Notes: generated by a model not told the origin, from the sequence alone. Positions 50,016 through 58,790 are shown, counted from the stretch's first letter. The stretch: 64,000 nucleotides of DNA from Ornithinimicrobium sp. F0845 (GCF_023015765.1 NZ_JALKAL010000001.1:605478-669477); one strand, 5' to 3'. Program-made: numbers and translations.

Positions 50016-50170
50016 CAATGCTCGTCGGGGTTGTGCGACGCAACACCGCGCGATGCTCGGTCGGGGTTGTGCGACGCAACACCGCGCGATGCTCGGTCGG
50101 GGTTGTGCGACGCAACACCGCGCGATGCTCGGTCGGGGTTGTGGGACGTGACACCGCGCGATGCCAGGTC
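50016..50170. repeat. 36-bp tandem repeat array upstream of sigR
   Basis: Copies begin at 50027, 50063, 50099 and 50135 (the last diverged), plus a partial at 50016. Each contains GTTGTGCGACGCAAC, which can fold into a 6-bp RNA stem with a CGA loop. The copies are directly adjacent with no spacers. A long open frame on each strand here is an artefact of the period being a multiple of three. Confidence 0.85.
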
Positions 50171-50176
50171 GGGTTC

Positions 50177-50203
50177 GGGAAGAGACCGCGAGGGTGCGGT
50201 GTT
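50177..50203 (+). promoter_or_regulatory. Putative SigR-dependent autoregulatory promoter
   Basis: GGGAAG (50177-50182), exactly 18 nt, then GTT (50201-50203) closely matches the GGGAAT-N18-GTT consensus of SigR/SigH-type sigma factors. It lies about 35 bp before the upstream start at 50240. Confidence 0.7.
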
Positions 50204-50239
50204 GTGCACCACTGAGAGCGCTCGACCTCAGGAGGTTGC

Positions 50240-50344
50240 ATGACCCTGGCCACCCTTGCCCCCACCGACGCCGGTGTGAGGGTCCCCGGTGCCCTACGGT
50301 TCGCGGGGCACTCCTCGCCCGGTACGGGGCTATCGTGGACCTCG
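50240..50344 (+). other. In-frame N-terminal extension of SigR (35 codons, alternative start)
   Basis: ATG 50240 has an excellent AGGAGG six bases upstream and reads without a stop into the sigma-factor frame. It would give a long isoform made only from the SigR-dependent promoter. Streptomyces coelicolor makes such a longer, unstable SigR' during thiol stress; the same logic is inferred here. Confidence 0.65.
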
Positions 50345-51016
50345 ATGACTAACGACGAGGTGACCGAGCCGGCGACCGACGAGTCGACCAACGACGAGTC
50401 GACCAACCCGGACCATGAGGTGGACGTCGAGCAGGAGACCGAGGCCGAGCGCGCCGCGCGGTTCCAGCGCGAGGCGATGCCCCTGCTGGACCAGATGTAC
50501 AGCGCGGCCCTGCGGACCACCCGCAACCCCACCGACGCCGAGGACCTCGTGCAGGAGACCTACGCCAAGGCCTTCGCCGCGTTCCACCAGTACCGCCCGG
50601 GCACGAATCTCAAGGCGTGGATGTACCGCATCCTGACCAACACCTACATCAACATCTACCGCAAGAAGCAGCGCCAGCCCCTGGAGTCGGATGCCGCCGA
50701 GGTCGAGGACTACCAGCTCGCCCGGGCGGCGCAGCACTCCTCCACCGGTCTCCGTTCCGCCGAGGCCGAGGCGCTGGACCACCTGCCGGACTCCGATGTG
50801 AAGCGGGCCCTGGCCTCGATCGGTGAGGACTTCCGGATGGCGGTCTATCTCGCGGACGTCGAGGGCTACTCCTACAAGGAGATCGCCGAGATCATGGAGA
50901 CCCCGATCGGCACGGTCATGTCGCGCCTGCACCGTGGGCGCAAGCAGTTGCGTGACCTACTGACCGACTACGCGCTGGAGCGCGGATTCATCAACGAGGC
51001 GACGGTGAAGTCATGA
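50345..51016 (+). CDS. sigR: ECF sigma factor SigR/SigH, thiol-oxidative stress (223 aa)
   Basis: After an acidic leader, region 2 reads [40 protein letters not shown] and [19 protein letters not shown]; region 4 ends in [27 protein letters not shown]. The next gene is a zinc-type anti-sigma factor, which identifies the SigR/SigH system that turns on thioredoxin and mycothiol genes when disulphides build up. A TATCGT hexamer 8 nt before ATG 50345 suggests a basal leaderless promoter for the short form; a SigR-type promoter and a second start lie upstream. The gene overlaps rsrA (ATGA). Confidence 0.92.
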   Translation: MTNDEVTEPATDESTNDESTNPDHEVDVEQETEAERAARFQREAMPLLDQMYSAALRTTRNPTDAEDLVQETYAKAFAAFHQYRPGTNLKAWMYRILTNTYINIYRKKQRQPLESDAAEVEDYQLARAAQHSSTGLRSAEAEALDHLPDSDVKRALASIGEDFRMAVYLADVEGYSYKEIAEIMETPIGTVMSRLHRGRKQLRDLLTDYALERGFINEATVKS

Positions 51017-51300
51017 CTGAGTGGGAACGCCAGGGTGAGACCGACTGCGCGCAGGTCGTCCTGCGGCTCTTTGAGTATGTCGACCACGAGGCCGCGGACG
51101 AGGACGGCCGGCGGATCCGGGAGCACCTGGACGCGTGCGGCTCGTGCCTGCGCGAGTACGAGCGGGACCTCCTGCTGAAGGAGCTGGTCAAGCGGGCCTG
51201 CCACCGCGAGGCGGCCCCGGAGACGCTGCGCAGCCAGATCATGGCGCGGATCAGCACGATCCAGGTGACGACCCATGTGGTCCGGGAGGACCCTCGCTGA
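51013..51300 (+). CDS. rsrA: Zinc anti-sigma factor RsrA (95 aa)
   Basis: The ZAS motif is complete: C12, H38, C42 and C45 ([10 protein letters not shown]), with a further C63 in KRACHRE. These match the C11, H37, C41, C44 and C62 of Streptomyces RsrA. Under disulphide stress the trigger cysteines form a bond, zinc is lost and SigR is released; reduced mycothiol/thioredoxin reset it. ATG 51013 overlaps the sigR stop, so the two proteins are made in step. Confidence 0.93.
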   Translation: MTEWERQGETDCAQVVLRLFEYVDHEAADEDGRRIREHLDACGSCLREYERDLLLKELVKRACHREAAPETLRSQIMARISTIQVTTHVVREDPR

Positions 51301-51373
51301 CCTGACCGTGACGAGCTCGAGCCGCCTCTTCGCAGGGGCGACGGAGAATTTCGCAGGGGCGACAGAAGGACGA

Positions 51374-51415
51374 ACAGAAGGACCCCGTGCCCTGAGGGCG
51401 ACGGGGTCCTTCTGT
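51374..51415. terminator. Terminator between rsrA and bL37
   Basis: ACAGAAGGACCCCGT (51374-51388) and its perfect complement (51401-51415) enclose a 12-nt loop; the hairpin serves the convergent rsrA and bL37 transcripts. A 17-bp direct repeat around CGCAGGGGCGAC precedes it. Confidence 0.8.
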
Positions 51416-51453
51416 GCCAGCCTGACCAGGCGTCAGGGGTCAGGCGTTGGGGG

Positions 51454-51528
51454 TCAGGCGTTGGGCTTGCGGCCGTGGTTGGCGGCCTTCTTCTTGCGGT
51501 CGCGGCGCTTGCGGGCACGCTTGCTCAT
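51454..51528 (-). CDS. Ribosomal protein bL37 (AURKAIP1/COX24-domain, 24 aa)
   Basis: ATG 51528 with GAGGAGAT upstream opens a 24-codon frame whose product is almost all Lys/Arg: MSKRARKRRDRKKKAANH followed by GRKPNA. This matches the tiny 50S protein bL37 found in mycobacterial ribosome structures, where it sits in the 23S rRNA core. The gene is convergent with sigR-rsrA. Because it is so short it is easily missed by gene finders. Confidence 0.88.
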   Translation of the reverse strand: MSKRARKRRDRKKKAANHGRKPNA

Positions 51529-51780
51529 GGCATCTCCTCGCGGTCGTGGGCTGGGCGGGCCGGCGGCGTCAAGGCCCTCCGGTCCGGCCGCCCATTCTCG
51601 CACAAGTCGTCCCTCGGGCCGCGAAGAGTAAAGATTGGTTAAAGAATCAGCGGTTTAGTGCCCCTCGGGTGCCAAGTTCCGCCCGGATATGACACCCTAG
51701 TAGGCAGCCATGAACGTGCGCCCCGGCAGGTGGGGCGATGGTCGTGGTCCTGAGTATCGGCCCCGGGAAGGACTGACACT
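51529..51780. promoter_or_regulatory. AT-rich intergenic region upstream of the 29-aa peptide gene
   Basis: 51626-51660 is unusually AT-rich (GTAAAGATTGGTTAAAGAAT), which suggests promoters in one or both directions. TAGTAG at 51698-51703 and TATGAC at 51688-51693 are weak -10 candidates for a transcript into the peptide gene. Nothing else is evident. Confidence 0.35.
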
Positions 51781-51870
51781 ATGTTTGCCGCGATCTTCGA
51801 TCTGCTCGCCGCTGGCTCGTTTATGGATGCGCTTGGCGCTGTCATCGACATCGTGAGCTGGGAGGACTGA
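51781..51870 (+). CDS. Hydrophobic 29-aa peptide gene
   Basis: ATG 51781 has a good ribosome site (GGGAAGGA, 8 nt spacing). The product runs MFAAIFDLLAAGSFMDALGA and ends VIDIVSWED. It predicts one amphipathic helix with acidic residues spaced along it and a Trp near the end, similar in character to phenol-soluble-modulin-like or signalling peptides. Codons such as TTT, GAT and GCT are commoner than in neighbours. It lies 43 bp upstream of two membrane HD-domain genes on the same strand. No family recognised; function unknown. Confidence 0.5.
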   Translation: MFAAIFDLLAAGSFMDALGAVIDIVSWED

Positions 51871-51913
51871 CGGCCCACGCCGCAGGTCTCCTGCGCTGAG
51901 TTGAGCGGCGTCG

Positions 51914-53350
51914 ATGCCTGAGGCCCTTCAGGCGTCGGCGTCCCTGTCTCTGCCCCGACGCCGCCGACCGCGGCCCTCGGAGCAGGCCACCGCGACGGTC
52001 GGCATCTACATCACGTCGGTCTGTCTGCTCGCCGTCCTGGTGGCGGCTTTCGACTGGCGGGCGAGCGGCCCTCCTACCTGGAACCCGGTCATTGTCCTGA
52101 CCGTCCTCGGCATCCTCGGTTCCTCGCTGCGCGAACGGGAGCTGGGGCCGCACCTGGGAGTGTCGGTCGCCACCGTCATCCTGGCGGCCGCACTGCCGCT
52201 GGCCGGGCCTGCGGGTGCCGTCATCGTCGGCTTCCTGTCCTACCTCGGGAGCCTCCGCTCCCAGCGGTTGCGCACGCGCATCTTCAACGCGGGGATGACC
52301 GGGGTCGTCGGAGGGGTCGGCGGCCTCGTCTACAGCCTTGCCGGCGGCGTCTATCCCGGCGAGGACAACGACCCCCTGGGTCTCCTCGTGCGCGTGGCGC
52401 TCCCACTGGTGCTCGCCTACGTCGTCATGACCCTGGTCAACACCATCCTGATCGGCGGGATGGCCAGGGTCACGAGTGGTTCGAGGGTCTGGGATGTTGC
52501 CCTGCGGACCTTCCGGCGGCTGGGGGGCGGCTATCTCACGCATGCCCTCATCGCCTTCCTCTTCGTGGTCCTCTGGGCACCGGTAGGAGTCGGCACGTTC
52601 AGTGCGGTCCTCATCCTCGGGCCGATGTTCATCGCCCAGTGGACGTTGAGCCGGGACTCGGTGGAGCGCCGCTCCCACGTGCGCACGGTCAAGACCATCG
52701 TCGCGGCGCTGGAGGAGGCCAACCCCTACTCGGTGGGCCACAGCGCGCGGGTCGCCGAGCTGTGCGACCGCATCGCTCCGCGGGTCGGGATCGACTCCGC
52801 GGGTGCGGAGGTGCTGCGCTATGCCGCGCTGCTGCACGACATCGGTCTCATCGCGGTCGCGCCGCGGATGCCGCGGGCCAGCGGACCCGTGGATCTCGAC
52901 TACCTGGTGACCATCACCACCCATCCCGAGGCGGGGGTGCGGATGCTCAGGGGCATCGACTTCCTCAGCGGTGCCCGGCCCGGGATCCTGCACCACCACG
53001 AGCGGGTCGACGGGCGGGGCTACCCGGCCGGGTTGGCGGGCGAGGAGATCCCGCTGTTCGCCAGAGTGATCGCGGCGGCCGATGCCTTCGACTCGCTGAC
53101 CACCACCAGGTCCTACCGCGGGGCCCTCGACCAGGAGGCCGCCCTGGAGGTGCTCCGCTCTCGGGTCGGCACACACCTGGACGGACAGGTCGTGGAGGCG
53201 CTCGCGGAGGCCCTGGCGACCCGCCGCTGGTGGCCGACCGTCATCGAGGAGGACGTCCGGTCCGCCGTCGGTGACGCCCACGACCACGACGACCCGCTGG
53301 TCAGCGACCTGTATGCCGAGTGGTCACCCGACGCGGAGGGGGTCCGGTGA
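51914..53350 (+). CDS. Membrane HD-GYP-domain phosphohydrolase (478 aa)
   Basis: About seven hydrophobic helices occupy residues 30-240 (e.g. VGIYITSVCLLAVLVAAF, AVIVGFLSYLG). The cytoplasmic C-terminal domain has all HD-GYP signatures: YSVGHSARVAELC, ALLHDIGLIAV, THPEAGVRML, ILHHHERVDGRGYPAGLAGE and AAADAFDSLTTTRSYR. Such domains hydrolyse cyclic di-GMP or related cyclic dinucleotides. The membrane half could sense a ligand. GTGA overlap couples it to the next gene. The ATG 51914 start lacks a strong ribosome site; GTG/ATG alternatives are close by. Confidence 0.88.
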   Translation: MPEALQASASLSLPRRRRPRPSEQATATVGIYITSVCLLAVLVAAFDWRASGPPTWNPVIVLTVLGILGSSLRERELGPHLGVSVATVILAAALPLAGPAGAVIVGFLSYLGSLRSQRLRTRIFNAGMTGVVGGVGGLVYSLAGGVYPGEDNDPLGLLVRVALPLVLAYVVMTLVNTILIGGMARVTSGSRVWDVALRTFRRLGGGYLTHALIAFLFVVLWAPVGVGTFSAVLILGPMFIAQWTLSRDSVERRSHVRTVKTIVAALEEANPYSVGHSARVAELCDRIAPRVGIDSAGAEVLRYAALLHDIGLIAVAPRMPRASGPVDLDYLVTITTHPEAGVRMLRGIDFLSGARPGILHHHERVDGRGYPAGLAGEEIPLFARVIAAADAFDSLTTTRSYRGALDQEAALEVLRSRVGTHLDGQVVEALAEALATRRWWPTVIEEDVRSAVGDAHDHDDPLVSDLYAEWSPDAEGVR

Positions 53351-54672
53351 AGCGGGCACGGGCCTGGTCGCGTCGCTCACAGGCCGTCGTCTACACCGCG
53401 GCCGCTGCGGTGGCGCTCGCGCTGCTCCACGCCATACTCAACATCGGCAACATCTCCGTCGGTGGGTGGGGGGTCGCCATCGTCTACGCCGTGACGATCG
53501 TCGTCGGCGAGCTGTGGCGCGTGAACGTGCTGGGCACACGAGACTTCACCCCGATCGCGCTGGCCGCGAGCCTGGCGATGCCCATGACGACGTCCCTGCC
53601 GGGGAACCCGGAGACGGGCTACTCGGCGGGCTTCGTGGTCGTGGTGGTGGCGCTGGCCACCTTCGTTGGCCACCTCGTGCGGCGGTGGATGTCGGTCGGG
53701 GCCTTCGTCCTCGACCAGATCGCCTCCCGGGTGCTGGTGGTGACCGTGGCGGCCATCCTCTTCCTCGAGGTGCCGCTGGACGGCCGACCGCTGGCCGTCC
53801 TGGTGCACGAGTGGCACGACATGATGTGGATGGCCGCGCTCGCGATGCTCGCGGTCGCCCTCGTGGCGATGGGACTGCAGCTGCTCCTGATGGCGATGCG
53901 CCACTCCGTCAGCACCCACGCGCTCCTGTGGCAGTCGCTGGTGGACGAGGTGGGCGCCGTCGGGCCGCTCGCCCTGGCCACCACCTCCAGCGCCACCGTG
54001 ATCGCGCTGGCCGTGGGTGCTCTGGGGCAGGTCGCCATCCCGCTCTTCCTGGCGCCGCTGCTCCTCCTCCAGCTCGCGGTGAGCCGTCAGTCGCTGGTCC
54101 GGGACGCACAACGGCAGACGATCCGGTCGCTGTCCCGACTCACCGACCAGGGCGGGTTCACCACAGTGGGGCACGGGGACCGTGTGGCGACCCTGTCCCT
54201 GGCGATCGGGCGCGACCTGGGCCTGGCCGAGCGCGACCTGGTCGACCTCGAGTACTCCGCCCTGCTGCACGACCTCGGTCAGGTGTCCCTCCGGCGGCCC
54301 ATCCCGGGCGGGGCCACGACCGCCATCTCCCCGCTCGACCAGCGCCGGATCGCTCACACCGGAGCCTCGATCCTGGCGCGCACGGCCGAGCTCAGCAGGT
54401 TGTCGATGGTGGTCTCCGGGCAGGCCACGCCCTACCGCCACGGGCGCGAGGCCCAGGACCTGGCCCTAGCCTGTCGCATCCTCAAGGTCAGCAACGCCTT
54501 CGACGACCTCACCGGCGGCCACGTGAAGCGTCCTGCCGCAGCACAGGCACTGGAACGCATCCGGCTCAACCTCGGCTACGAGTACGACCCGCTGGTGGTC
54601 CGATCCCTCTGCCGGGTGCTGGTGCGCGACGGGCGGGTCACCCCCGCCGAGGTCGTCGAGCTGGACGTCTGA
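53347..54672 (+). CDS. Membrane protein with degenerate HD domain (441 aa)
   Basis: The layout copies its neighbour: about six to seven N-terminal helices, then an HD-like domain. The first histidines are kept (TVGHGDRVATLS, SALLHDLGQVSL) but the HHE and GYP motifs are replaced by MVVSGQATPYRHGREAQD, and the terminal KVSNAFDDLTG replaces ADAFDSLTT. It is therefore probably inactive and may regulate or pair with the active HD-GYP protein. GTG 53347 overlaps the upstream stop. Unequal divergence of the two genes suggests an old duplication. Confidence 0.82.
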   Translation: MKRARAWSRRSQAVVYTAAAAVALALLHAILNIGNISVGGWGVAIVYAVTIVVGELWRVNVLGTRDFTPIALAASLAMPMTTSLPGNPETGYSAGFVVVVVALATFVGHLVRRWMSVGAFVLDQIASRVLVVTVAAILFLEVPLDGRPLAVLVHEWHDMMWMAALAMLAVALVAMGLQLLLMAMRHSVSTHALLWQSLVDEVGAVGPLALATTSSATVIALAVGALGQVAIPLFLAPLLLLQLAVSRQSLVRDAQRQTIRSLSRLTDQGGFTTVGHGDRVATLSLAIGRDLGLAERDLVDLEYSALLHDLGQVSLRRPIPGGATTAISPLDQRRIAHTGASILARTAELSRLSMVVSGQATPYRHGREAQDLALACRILKVSNAFDDLTGGHVKRPAAAQALERIRLNLGYEYDPLVVRSLCRVLVRDGRVTPAEVVELDV

Positions 54673-54708
54673 GCCGCTCAGGATGCGACCCGGGCCCGGC
54701 TGAGCACG

Positions 54709-54720
54709 TAGCCTGGTGCG
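54709..54720 (+). promoter_or_regulatory. Leaderless -10 element of tsaB
   Basis: TAGCCT at 54709-54714, 6 nt before GTG 54721. Confidence 0.6.
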
Positions 54721-55413
54721 GTGCTGCTCGCCCTCGACACCGCCACCGGAGCCATCGGAGCCGCCGTCCTCGACGGTGACCGGGTGCTGTCCGAGGTGAC
54801 GCACCAGGACTCGCGGCGCCACGGTGAGCTTCTCGCGCCCGCGATGGAGCAGGCGCTGGCGGGGGCGGGGATCGGGGTCGGCGACCTCACGGCGGTGGCG
54901 GTCGGGGTCGGGCCAGGTCCGTTCACCGGGTTGCGGGTCGGCATCGTCACCGGGCTCGTGCTGGGGCAGGTGCGCGGCATCCCGGTGCACGGCATCTGCT
55001 CGCTGGACGCCCTGGCAGAGCAGGCGGTGGTCGAACAGGTCGTGGACGACCGGTTCCTGGTCGCCACGGACGCCCGCCGCAAGGAGGTCTACTGGGCGGA
55101 GTATGCCGTGGAGCACGGCCACCCCCGGCGCACCGGCGGCCCCGGGGTCGCCCACGCGGCCGACCTTCCCGAGGCCGCTCGAGCGCTCCCGGCGGTCGGG
55201 CGCGGACCGCTCCTCTATGACGCCCTCACCCGGGCCGGGGGCGACGCACCGGTCGATGTGCGTCCCGGGCTGCTCGGGCTCGTCGCCCACCGAGCCCTCG
55301 CCGCCGGCGAGGTGCAGGGGGCGGTGGCGGACGGCATACTGCTGGCTCCCGAGCCCCTGTATCTGCGGCGCCCGGACGCGGCCGTGCCCGGCCCGCTGAA
55401 GACGGTCCCGTGA
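54721..55413 (+). CDS. tsaB: tRNA t6A synthesis scaffold protein TsaB (230 aa)
   Basis: An ASKHA-fold protein starting LLALDTATGAIGAAVL, with DSRRHGELLAPAM and the family signature VGVGPGPFTGLRVGIVTGLVLG near residue 60. DARRKEVYWAEY follows. TsaB supports TsaD in the transfer of threonylcarbamoyl to A37 of ANN-decoding tRNAs. It is the first gene of tsaB-rimI-tsaD-nagZ, all overlapping, and overlaps rimI as GTGA. The -10 just upstream sets the GTG start. Confidence 0.93.
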   Translation: MLLALDTATGAIGAAVLDGDRVLSEVTHQDSRRHGELLAPAMEQALAGAGIGVGDLTAVAVGVGPGPFTGLRVGIVTGLVLGQVRGIPVHGICSLDALAEQAVVEQVVDDRFLVATDARRKEVYWAEYAVEHGHPRRTGGPGVAHAADLPEAARALPAVGRGPLLYDALTRAGGDAPVDVRPGLLGLVAHRALAAGEVQGAVADGILLAPEPLYLRRPDAAVPGPLKTVP

Positions 55414-55937
55414 GCGGCGGGCACACCGGCACCCGGCTGCGGGCGATGCGGTGGCAGGACCTGCCCGAGGTGCAACGGATCGAGACGGCAGCCTTCCCCG
55501 ACGACGCGTGGTCCCCGGCCAGCTTCTGGGGCGAGCTCGCGGCGCGCCCGCGGCGTGACTACGTCGTCCTCCACCCCATTCTTGGGGAGGTTTTGCACGC
55601 CCATCACGCCTTTTTGGGGAAGTTTTGTCCGCCCGAGCCGCTGATGGGCTACGCCGGTCTCGACCTGGCGGGGGAGACGGCCGACGTGATGACCATCGCC
55701 GTCGACCCCGCGCATCGCGGCGAGGGACACGGGGTGCACCTGCTCGAGGCCCTGCTGGACCGGGCCGAGGCCGCTGGTGCGTCGCAGGTGATGCTGGAGG
55801 TGCGGGCGGACAACGAGGCGGCGATCGGTCTCTACTCCCGCTACGGTTTCGCGGAGCTGCACCGGCGCCGGGGCTACTACCAGCCGGGGTCCGTGGACGC
55901 GCTGATCATGCGCAGAGAGGTGGGTCACCGTGACTGA
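55410..55937 (+). CDS. rimI: Ribosomal-protein S18 N-acetyltransferase RimI with inserted repeat (175 aa)
   Basis: The GNAT fold is intact: [22 protein letters not shown], then the acetyl-CoA loop [25 protein letters not shown] and [26 protein letters not shown]. Between the strands RDYVV and LMGYAGL an insert of about 21 residues ([19 protein letters not shown] is its core, residues 57-75) is encoded by a dispersed repeat. The insert lies in a loop and keeps the frame, so the enzyme may still work. RimI acetylates the N-terminus of S18 in some bacteria. GTG 55410 overlaps tsaB; the end overlaps tsaD by 8 nt. Confidence 0.9.
   Translation: MSGGHTGTRLRAMRWQDLPEVQRIETAAFPDDAWSPASFWGELAARPRRDYVVLHPILGEVLHAHHAFLGKFCPPEPLMGYAGLDLAGETADVMTIAVDPAHRGEGHGVHLLEALLDRAEAAGASQVMLEVRADNEAAIGLYSRYGFAELHRRRGYYQPGSVDALIMRREVGHRD
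55574..55634 (+). repeat. Dispersed paired repeat, copy 2, in frame inside rimI
   Basis: Two units with a 32-nt period (reverse strand starts near 55633 and 55601) match the two units at 5626-5684. On the rimI sense strand they read ATTCTTGGGGAGGTTTTG and TTTTTGGGGAAGTTTTGTCC. The total length keeps the rimI frame open. Confidence 0.87.
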
Positions 55938-56991
55938 GCCGCTGGTGCTGGGGGTCGAGAGCAGCTGTGACGAGACCGGGATCGGTCTGGTCCGCGGGAC
56001 CACGCTGCTGGCCAACGCGGTCGCGAGCAGCGTGGACCTCCACGCACGCTTCGGCGGCGTCGTGCCGGAGGTGGCCAGCCGGGCGCACCTCGAGGCGATG
56101 GTGCCGACGGTCCAGCGGGCGTGCTCGGACGCCGGGGTGACCCTGCAGGACGTCGACGCCGTCGCGGTCACCGCGGGGCCGGGGCTGGCCGGGGCGCTGC
56201 TGGTGGGCGTGGCCGCGGCCAAGACCCTCGCGCTCGGGCTGGGGGTGCCGCTGTACGGCGTCAACCACCTCGGTGCGCACGTGGCCGTCGACGTGCTCGA
56301 CCACGGGCCGCTGCCGCAACCGATGATGGCGCTGCTGGTCTCCGGTGGCCACACCAACCTCCTGCACGTGCCGGACATCACCAGTGACATCCGCTCCCTG
56401 GGCGAGACCATCGACGACGCGGCCGGCGAGGCCTTCGACAAGGTGGCCCGGGTGCTGGGGCTGCCCTACCCGGGAGGTCCGCACATCGACAGGGTCGCGA
56501 GTGGTGGTGATCCCACCGCGATCCGTTTTCCTCGCGGGCTGACGGCCCGCAAGGACATGGAGCGTCACCGCTACGACTTCTCGTTCAGCGGGTTGAAGTC
56601 CTCGGTCGTGCGGTGGGTCCAGGCGCGTGAGCGGGCGGGTGAGCCGGTCCCTGTCGCGGACGTCGCCGCCTCCTTCCAGGAGGCCGTCGTGGACGTGCTG
56701 ACGGCAAAGGCGGTCCTGGCCTGCACCGAGCACGGCGTGATGGACCTCCAGCTGGGTGGCGGCGTCGCGGCCAACGGTCGGCTTCGGGAGCTGCTCGAGG
56801 AGCGGTGTGCCAAGGCGGGGATCCGGCTGCGGGTGCCGCGCCGCGACCTCTGCACGGACAACGGTGCCATGGTGGCCGCGCTCGGAGCCCTGCTCATCGC
56901 AGCCGGGCACGAGCCCTCACCCCTGGACATTCCCGCGGATTCCTCGCAGCCGGTCGGCCAGATCCGTCCGTTGGTGCGGGTCGCGTCATGA
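55930..56991 (+). CDS. tsaD: tRNA threonylcarbamoyladenosine transferase TsaD (353 aa)
   Basis: The Kae1/TsaD signature is complete: [13 protein letters not shown] at residue 10, [18 protein letters not shown], the metal site NHLGAHVAV near 112, [11 protein letters not shown] near 138, [23 protein letters not shown], and [15 protein letters not shown] near 275. It transfers the threonylcarbamoyl group to A37 of tRNA with TsaB. GTG 55930 overlaps the rimI end by 8 nt, and its stop overlaps nagZ (ATGA). Confidence 0.95.
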   Translation: MTEPLVLGVESSCDETGIGLVRGTTLLANAVASSVDLHARFGGVVPEVASRAHLEAMVPTVQRACSDAGVTLQDVDAVAVTAGPGLAGALLVGVAAAKTLALGLGVPLYGVNHLGAHVAVDVLDHGPLPQPMMALLVSGGHTNLLHVPDITSDIRSLGETIDDAAGEAFDKVARVLGLPYPGGPHIDRVASGGDPTAIRFPRGLTARKDMERHRYDFSFSGLKSSVVRWVQARERAGEPVPVADVAASFQEAVVDVLTAKAVLACTEHGVMDLQLGGGVAANGRLRELLEERCAKAGIRLRVPRRDLCTDNGAMVAALGALLIAAGHEPSPLDIPADSSQPVGQIRPLVRVAS

Positions 56992-58790
56992 ACCGGGTCA
57001 CCGGCGCCCGGGCACCTCTTGTGGCTGCGGTGACCTGCGCGCTGCTCCTCGCGGCCTGTAGCGGTGGTGAGTCACCCGCGAGTGGCACGTCCGCGGAGCA
57101 GACGACCGGCTCCGGGTCCTCGTCGGGCCCGGCGGACAGCGGGACGACCACCGGTGATGCCGCGACCGAGACGGACGCACCAGACACGGGCGTGGACACA
57201 GACACCACCACCGGAGAACCCCCCACGAGCGCCCCGGACGGGGCCACCGCCCCCACCGGCGAGCAGGGGATCGGGCTGCCGTCCGCGGCCGGGCTCGAGG
57301 CGGCCCGCGCGGACGTCGCCGGGCTGTCCGACCGTGAGCTGGCGGGACAGCTGGTCGTCGGCGCCTACTCCGGCACCGACAGCGCGGCTGCGGCGGCGCT
57401 GGTGCAGGAAAACCACCTGGGTGGACTCATCACGCTCGGGGGGAACGTGCCGGAGTCGGTGGACGCCCGCGTGCCGGCCCTGACCGCGCTCACGGCCTCG
57501 GTCCAGCAGGCGGTGGCCGCGGACGGACGGGACTGGCCGGCGTTCCTGGCGATCGACCAGGAGGGTGGTGCGATCACCCGGGTCGGCGCCCCCCTGGACC
57601 ACTGGCCCGCTGGGATGGCGCTGGGAGCCGCACGGGACCCGGCGCTCGCCCGGGAGGTCGCCCAGGCCTCCGGCGAGCAGTTGCGCGCGCTGGGCTACAC
57701 CGTCGTCCTCGCGCCGGTTGCGGACGTCACCTCCGGGCCGGAGGACCCGACGATCGGTTCCCGTTCGCCCGGCAGCGACCCGGGCGTCGTGGCAACTGTC
57801 GCGACCGCCCAGGTCATCGGATTCGCGCAGGCCGGCATCCTGCCCGTGGCCAAACACTTCCCGGGACACGGCACGATCCCGGCCGACAGCCACGTCGGGG
57901 TGGCCGAGCAGACGGCCGACCTGGCTCTGCTCGAGGAGCGCGACCTGGTGCCGTTCCGGGCGGTGGTCGGGGCTGGCGCACCAGCGATCATGCCCGGGCA
58001 CATTGTCGTGGACGCCCTCGACGCGGACCGGCCCGCCACGATCTCCCACGAGGTGATCACCGGGTTGCTCCGCGAGGACCTGGGCTTCGGCGGGCTGGTC
58101 GTGACCGACGCGCTAAACATGGGGGCGATCACCCAGGGCGGCAGCACCGACCACCCGGCGGTCCAGGCGCTGCTCGCCGGCGTCGACGTGCTGCTCATGC
58201 CGCCGGACCCGCGGGGCACCGTCGACGCCATCGTCTTCGCGCTGGAGGACGGCACGCTGCAGCGCGCGGACCTGGAGGAGTCGGCGGCCCGGATGGTCGC
58301 GCTCCTGCGACACCAGCAGCAGGTGCCGGCCCCAGACCTCTCGGTCATCGGCTCTGACCACGAGCTGTCGGTCCGCGCGGCCGCCGCGGGCATCACCCAG
58401 CTGTCCGGGCCCTGCGGGGAGCGACTCGTGGGTGACTCGATCACCATCGCGGGAGGGACGGAGACCGACCGTGCTGCCCTGGCCGCCGCCGCGGAGGCCG
58501 CCGGGCTCGGCACCGGGTCCGGGGACCGGGTGGTTCTGGTGGGCGGCGCCAACTACAGGGCCGGCGGGGGATCGGGCGGTCCGGGCACCGGCACGGGCGA
58601 CGTGGTTGTCACCACGGACCGGCCCTACCCGCTGGCCGACAGCACCGCGTCGACCGCGCTGATCGCTGCCTACGGCCGTGACCCGGCGACGATGGAGGCC
58701 CTGGTGCAGGTGCTGTTGGGCGAGGCCGAGGCGACGGGCACGCTGTCGACGCCGGTCGGCGACTTCGCGATCGGTGCTGGCTGTCACTGA
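56988..58790 (+). CDS. nagZ: Family 3 beta-N-acetylglucosaminidase lipoprotein, NagZ-like (600 aa)
   Basis: A signal peptide with lipobox LLLAAC is followed by a Thr/Ser/Asp-rich linker (to about residue 90). The glycosidase domain has [15 protein letters not shown], the [16 protein letters not shown] motif carrying the general acid His, and [11 protein letters not shown] with the nucleophilic aspartate. A C-terminal domain of the longer family 3 enzymes follows. It releases GlcNAc from cell-wall fragments outside the membrane. ATG 56988 overlaps the tsaD stop. Confidence 0.9.
   Translation: MNRVTGARAPLVAAVTCALLLAACSGGESPASGTSAEQTTGSGSSSGPADSGTTTGDAATETDAPDTGVDTDTTTGEPPTSAPDGATAPTGEQGIGLPSAAGLEAARADVAGLSDRELAGQLVVGAYSGTDSAAAAALVQENHLGGLITLGGNVPESVDARVPALTALTASVQQAVAADGRDWPAFLAIDQEGGAITRVGAPLDHWPAGMALGAARDPALAREVAQASGEQLRALGYTVVLAPVADVTSGPEDPTIGSRSPGSDPGVVATVATAQVIGFAQAGILPVAKHFPGHGTIPADSHVGVAEQTADLALLEERDLVPFRAVVGAGAPAIMPGHIVVDALDADRPATISHEVITGLLREDLGFGGLVVTDALNMGAITQGGSTDHPAVQALLAGVDVLLMPPDPRGTVDAIVFALEDGTLQRADLEESAARMVALLRHQQQVPAPDLSVIGSDHELSVRAAAAGITQLSGPCGERLVGDSITIAGGTETDRAALAAAAEAAGLGTGSGDRVVLVGGANYRAGGGSGGPGTGTGDVVVTTDRPYPLADSTASTALIAAYGRDPATMEALVQVLLGEAEATGTLSTPVGDFAIGAGCH

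Noticed and set aside
50016-50170. CRISPR array (36-bp period)
   Set aside because: The repeats are directly adjacent with no spacers, the fourth has diverged, and no cas genes are near. It is a plain tandem repeat.
49796-50215. Open frames on both strands through the 36-bp repeats as genes
   Set aside because: The frames stay open only because 36 is a multiple of three; no ribosome site, no domain, and they run over the SigR promoter.
51640-51780. Riboswitch before the peptide and HD genes
   Set aside because: I could not find the conserved cores of c-di-GMP or c-di-AMP riboswitches; the region is only AT-rich with one or two short stems.
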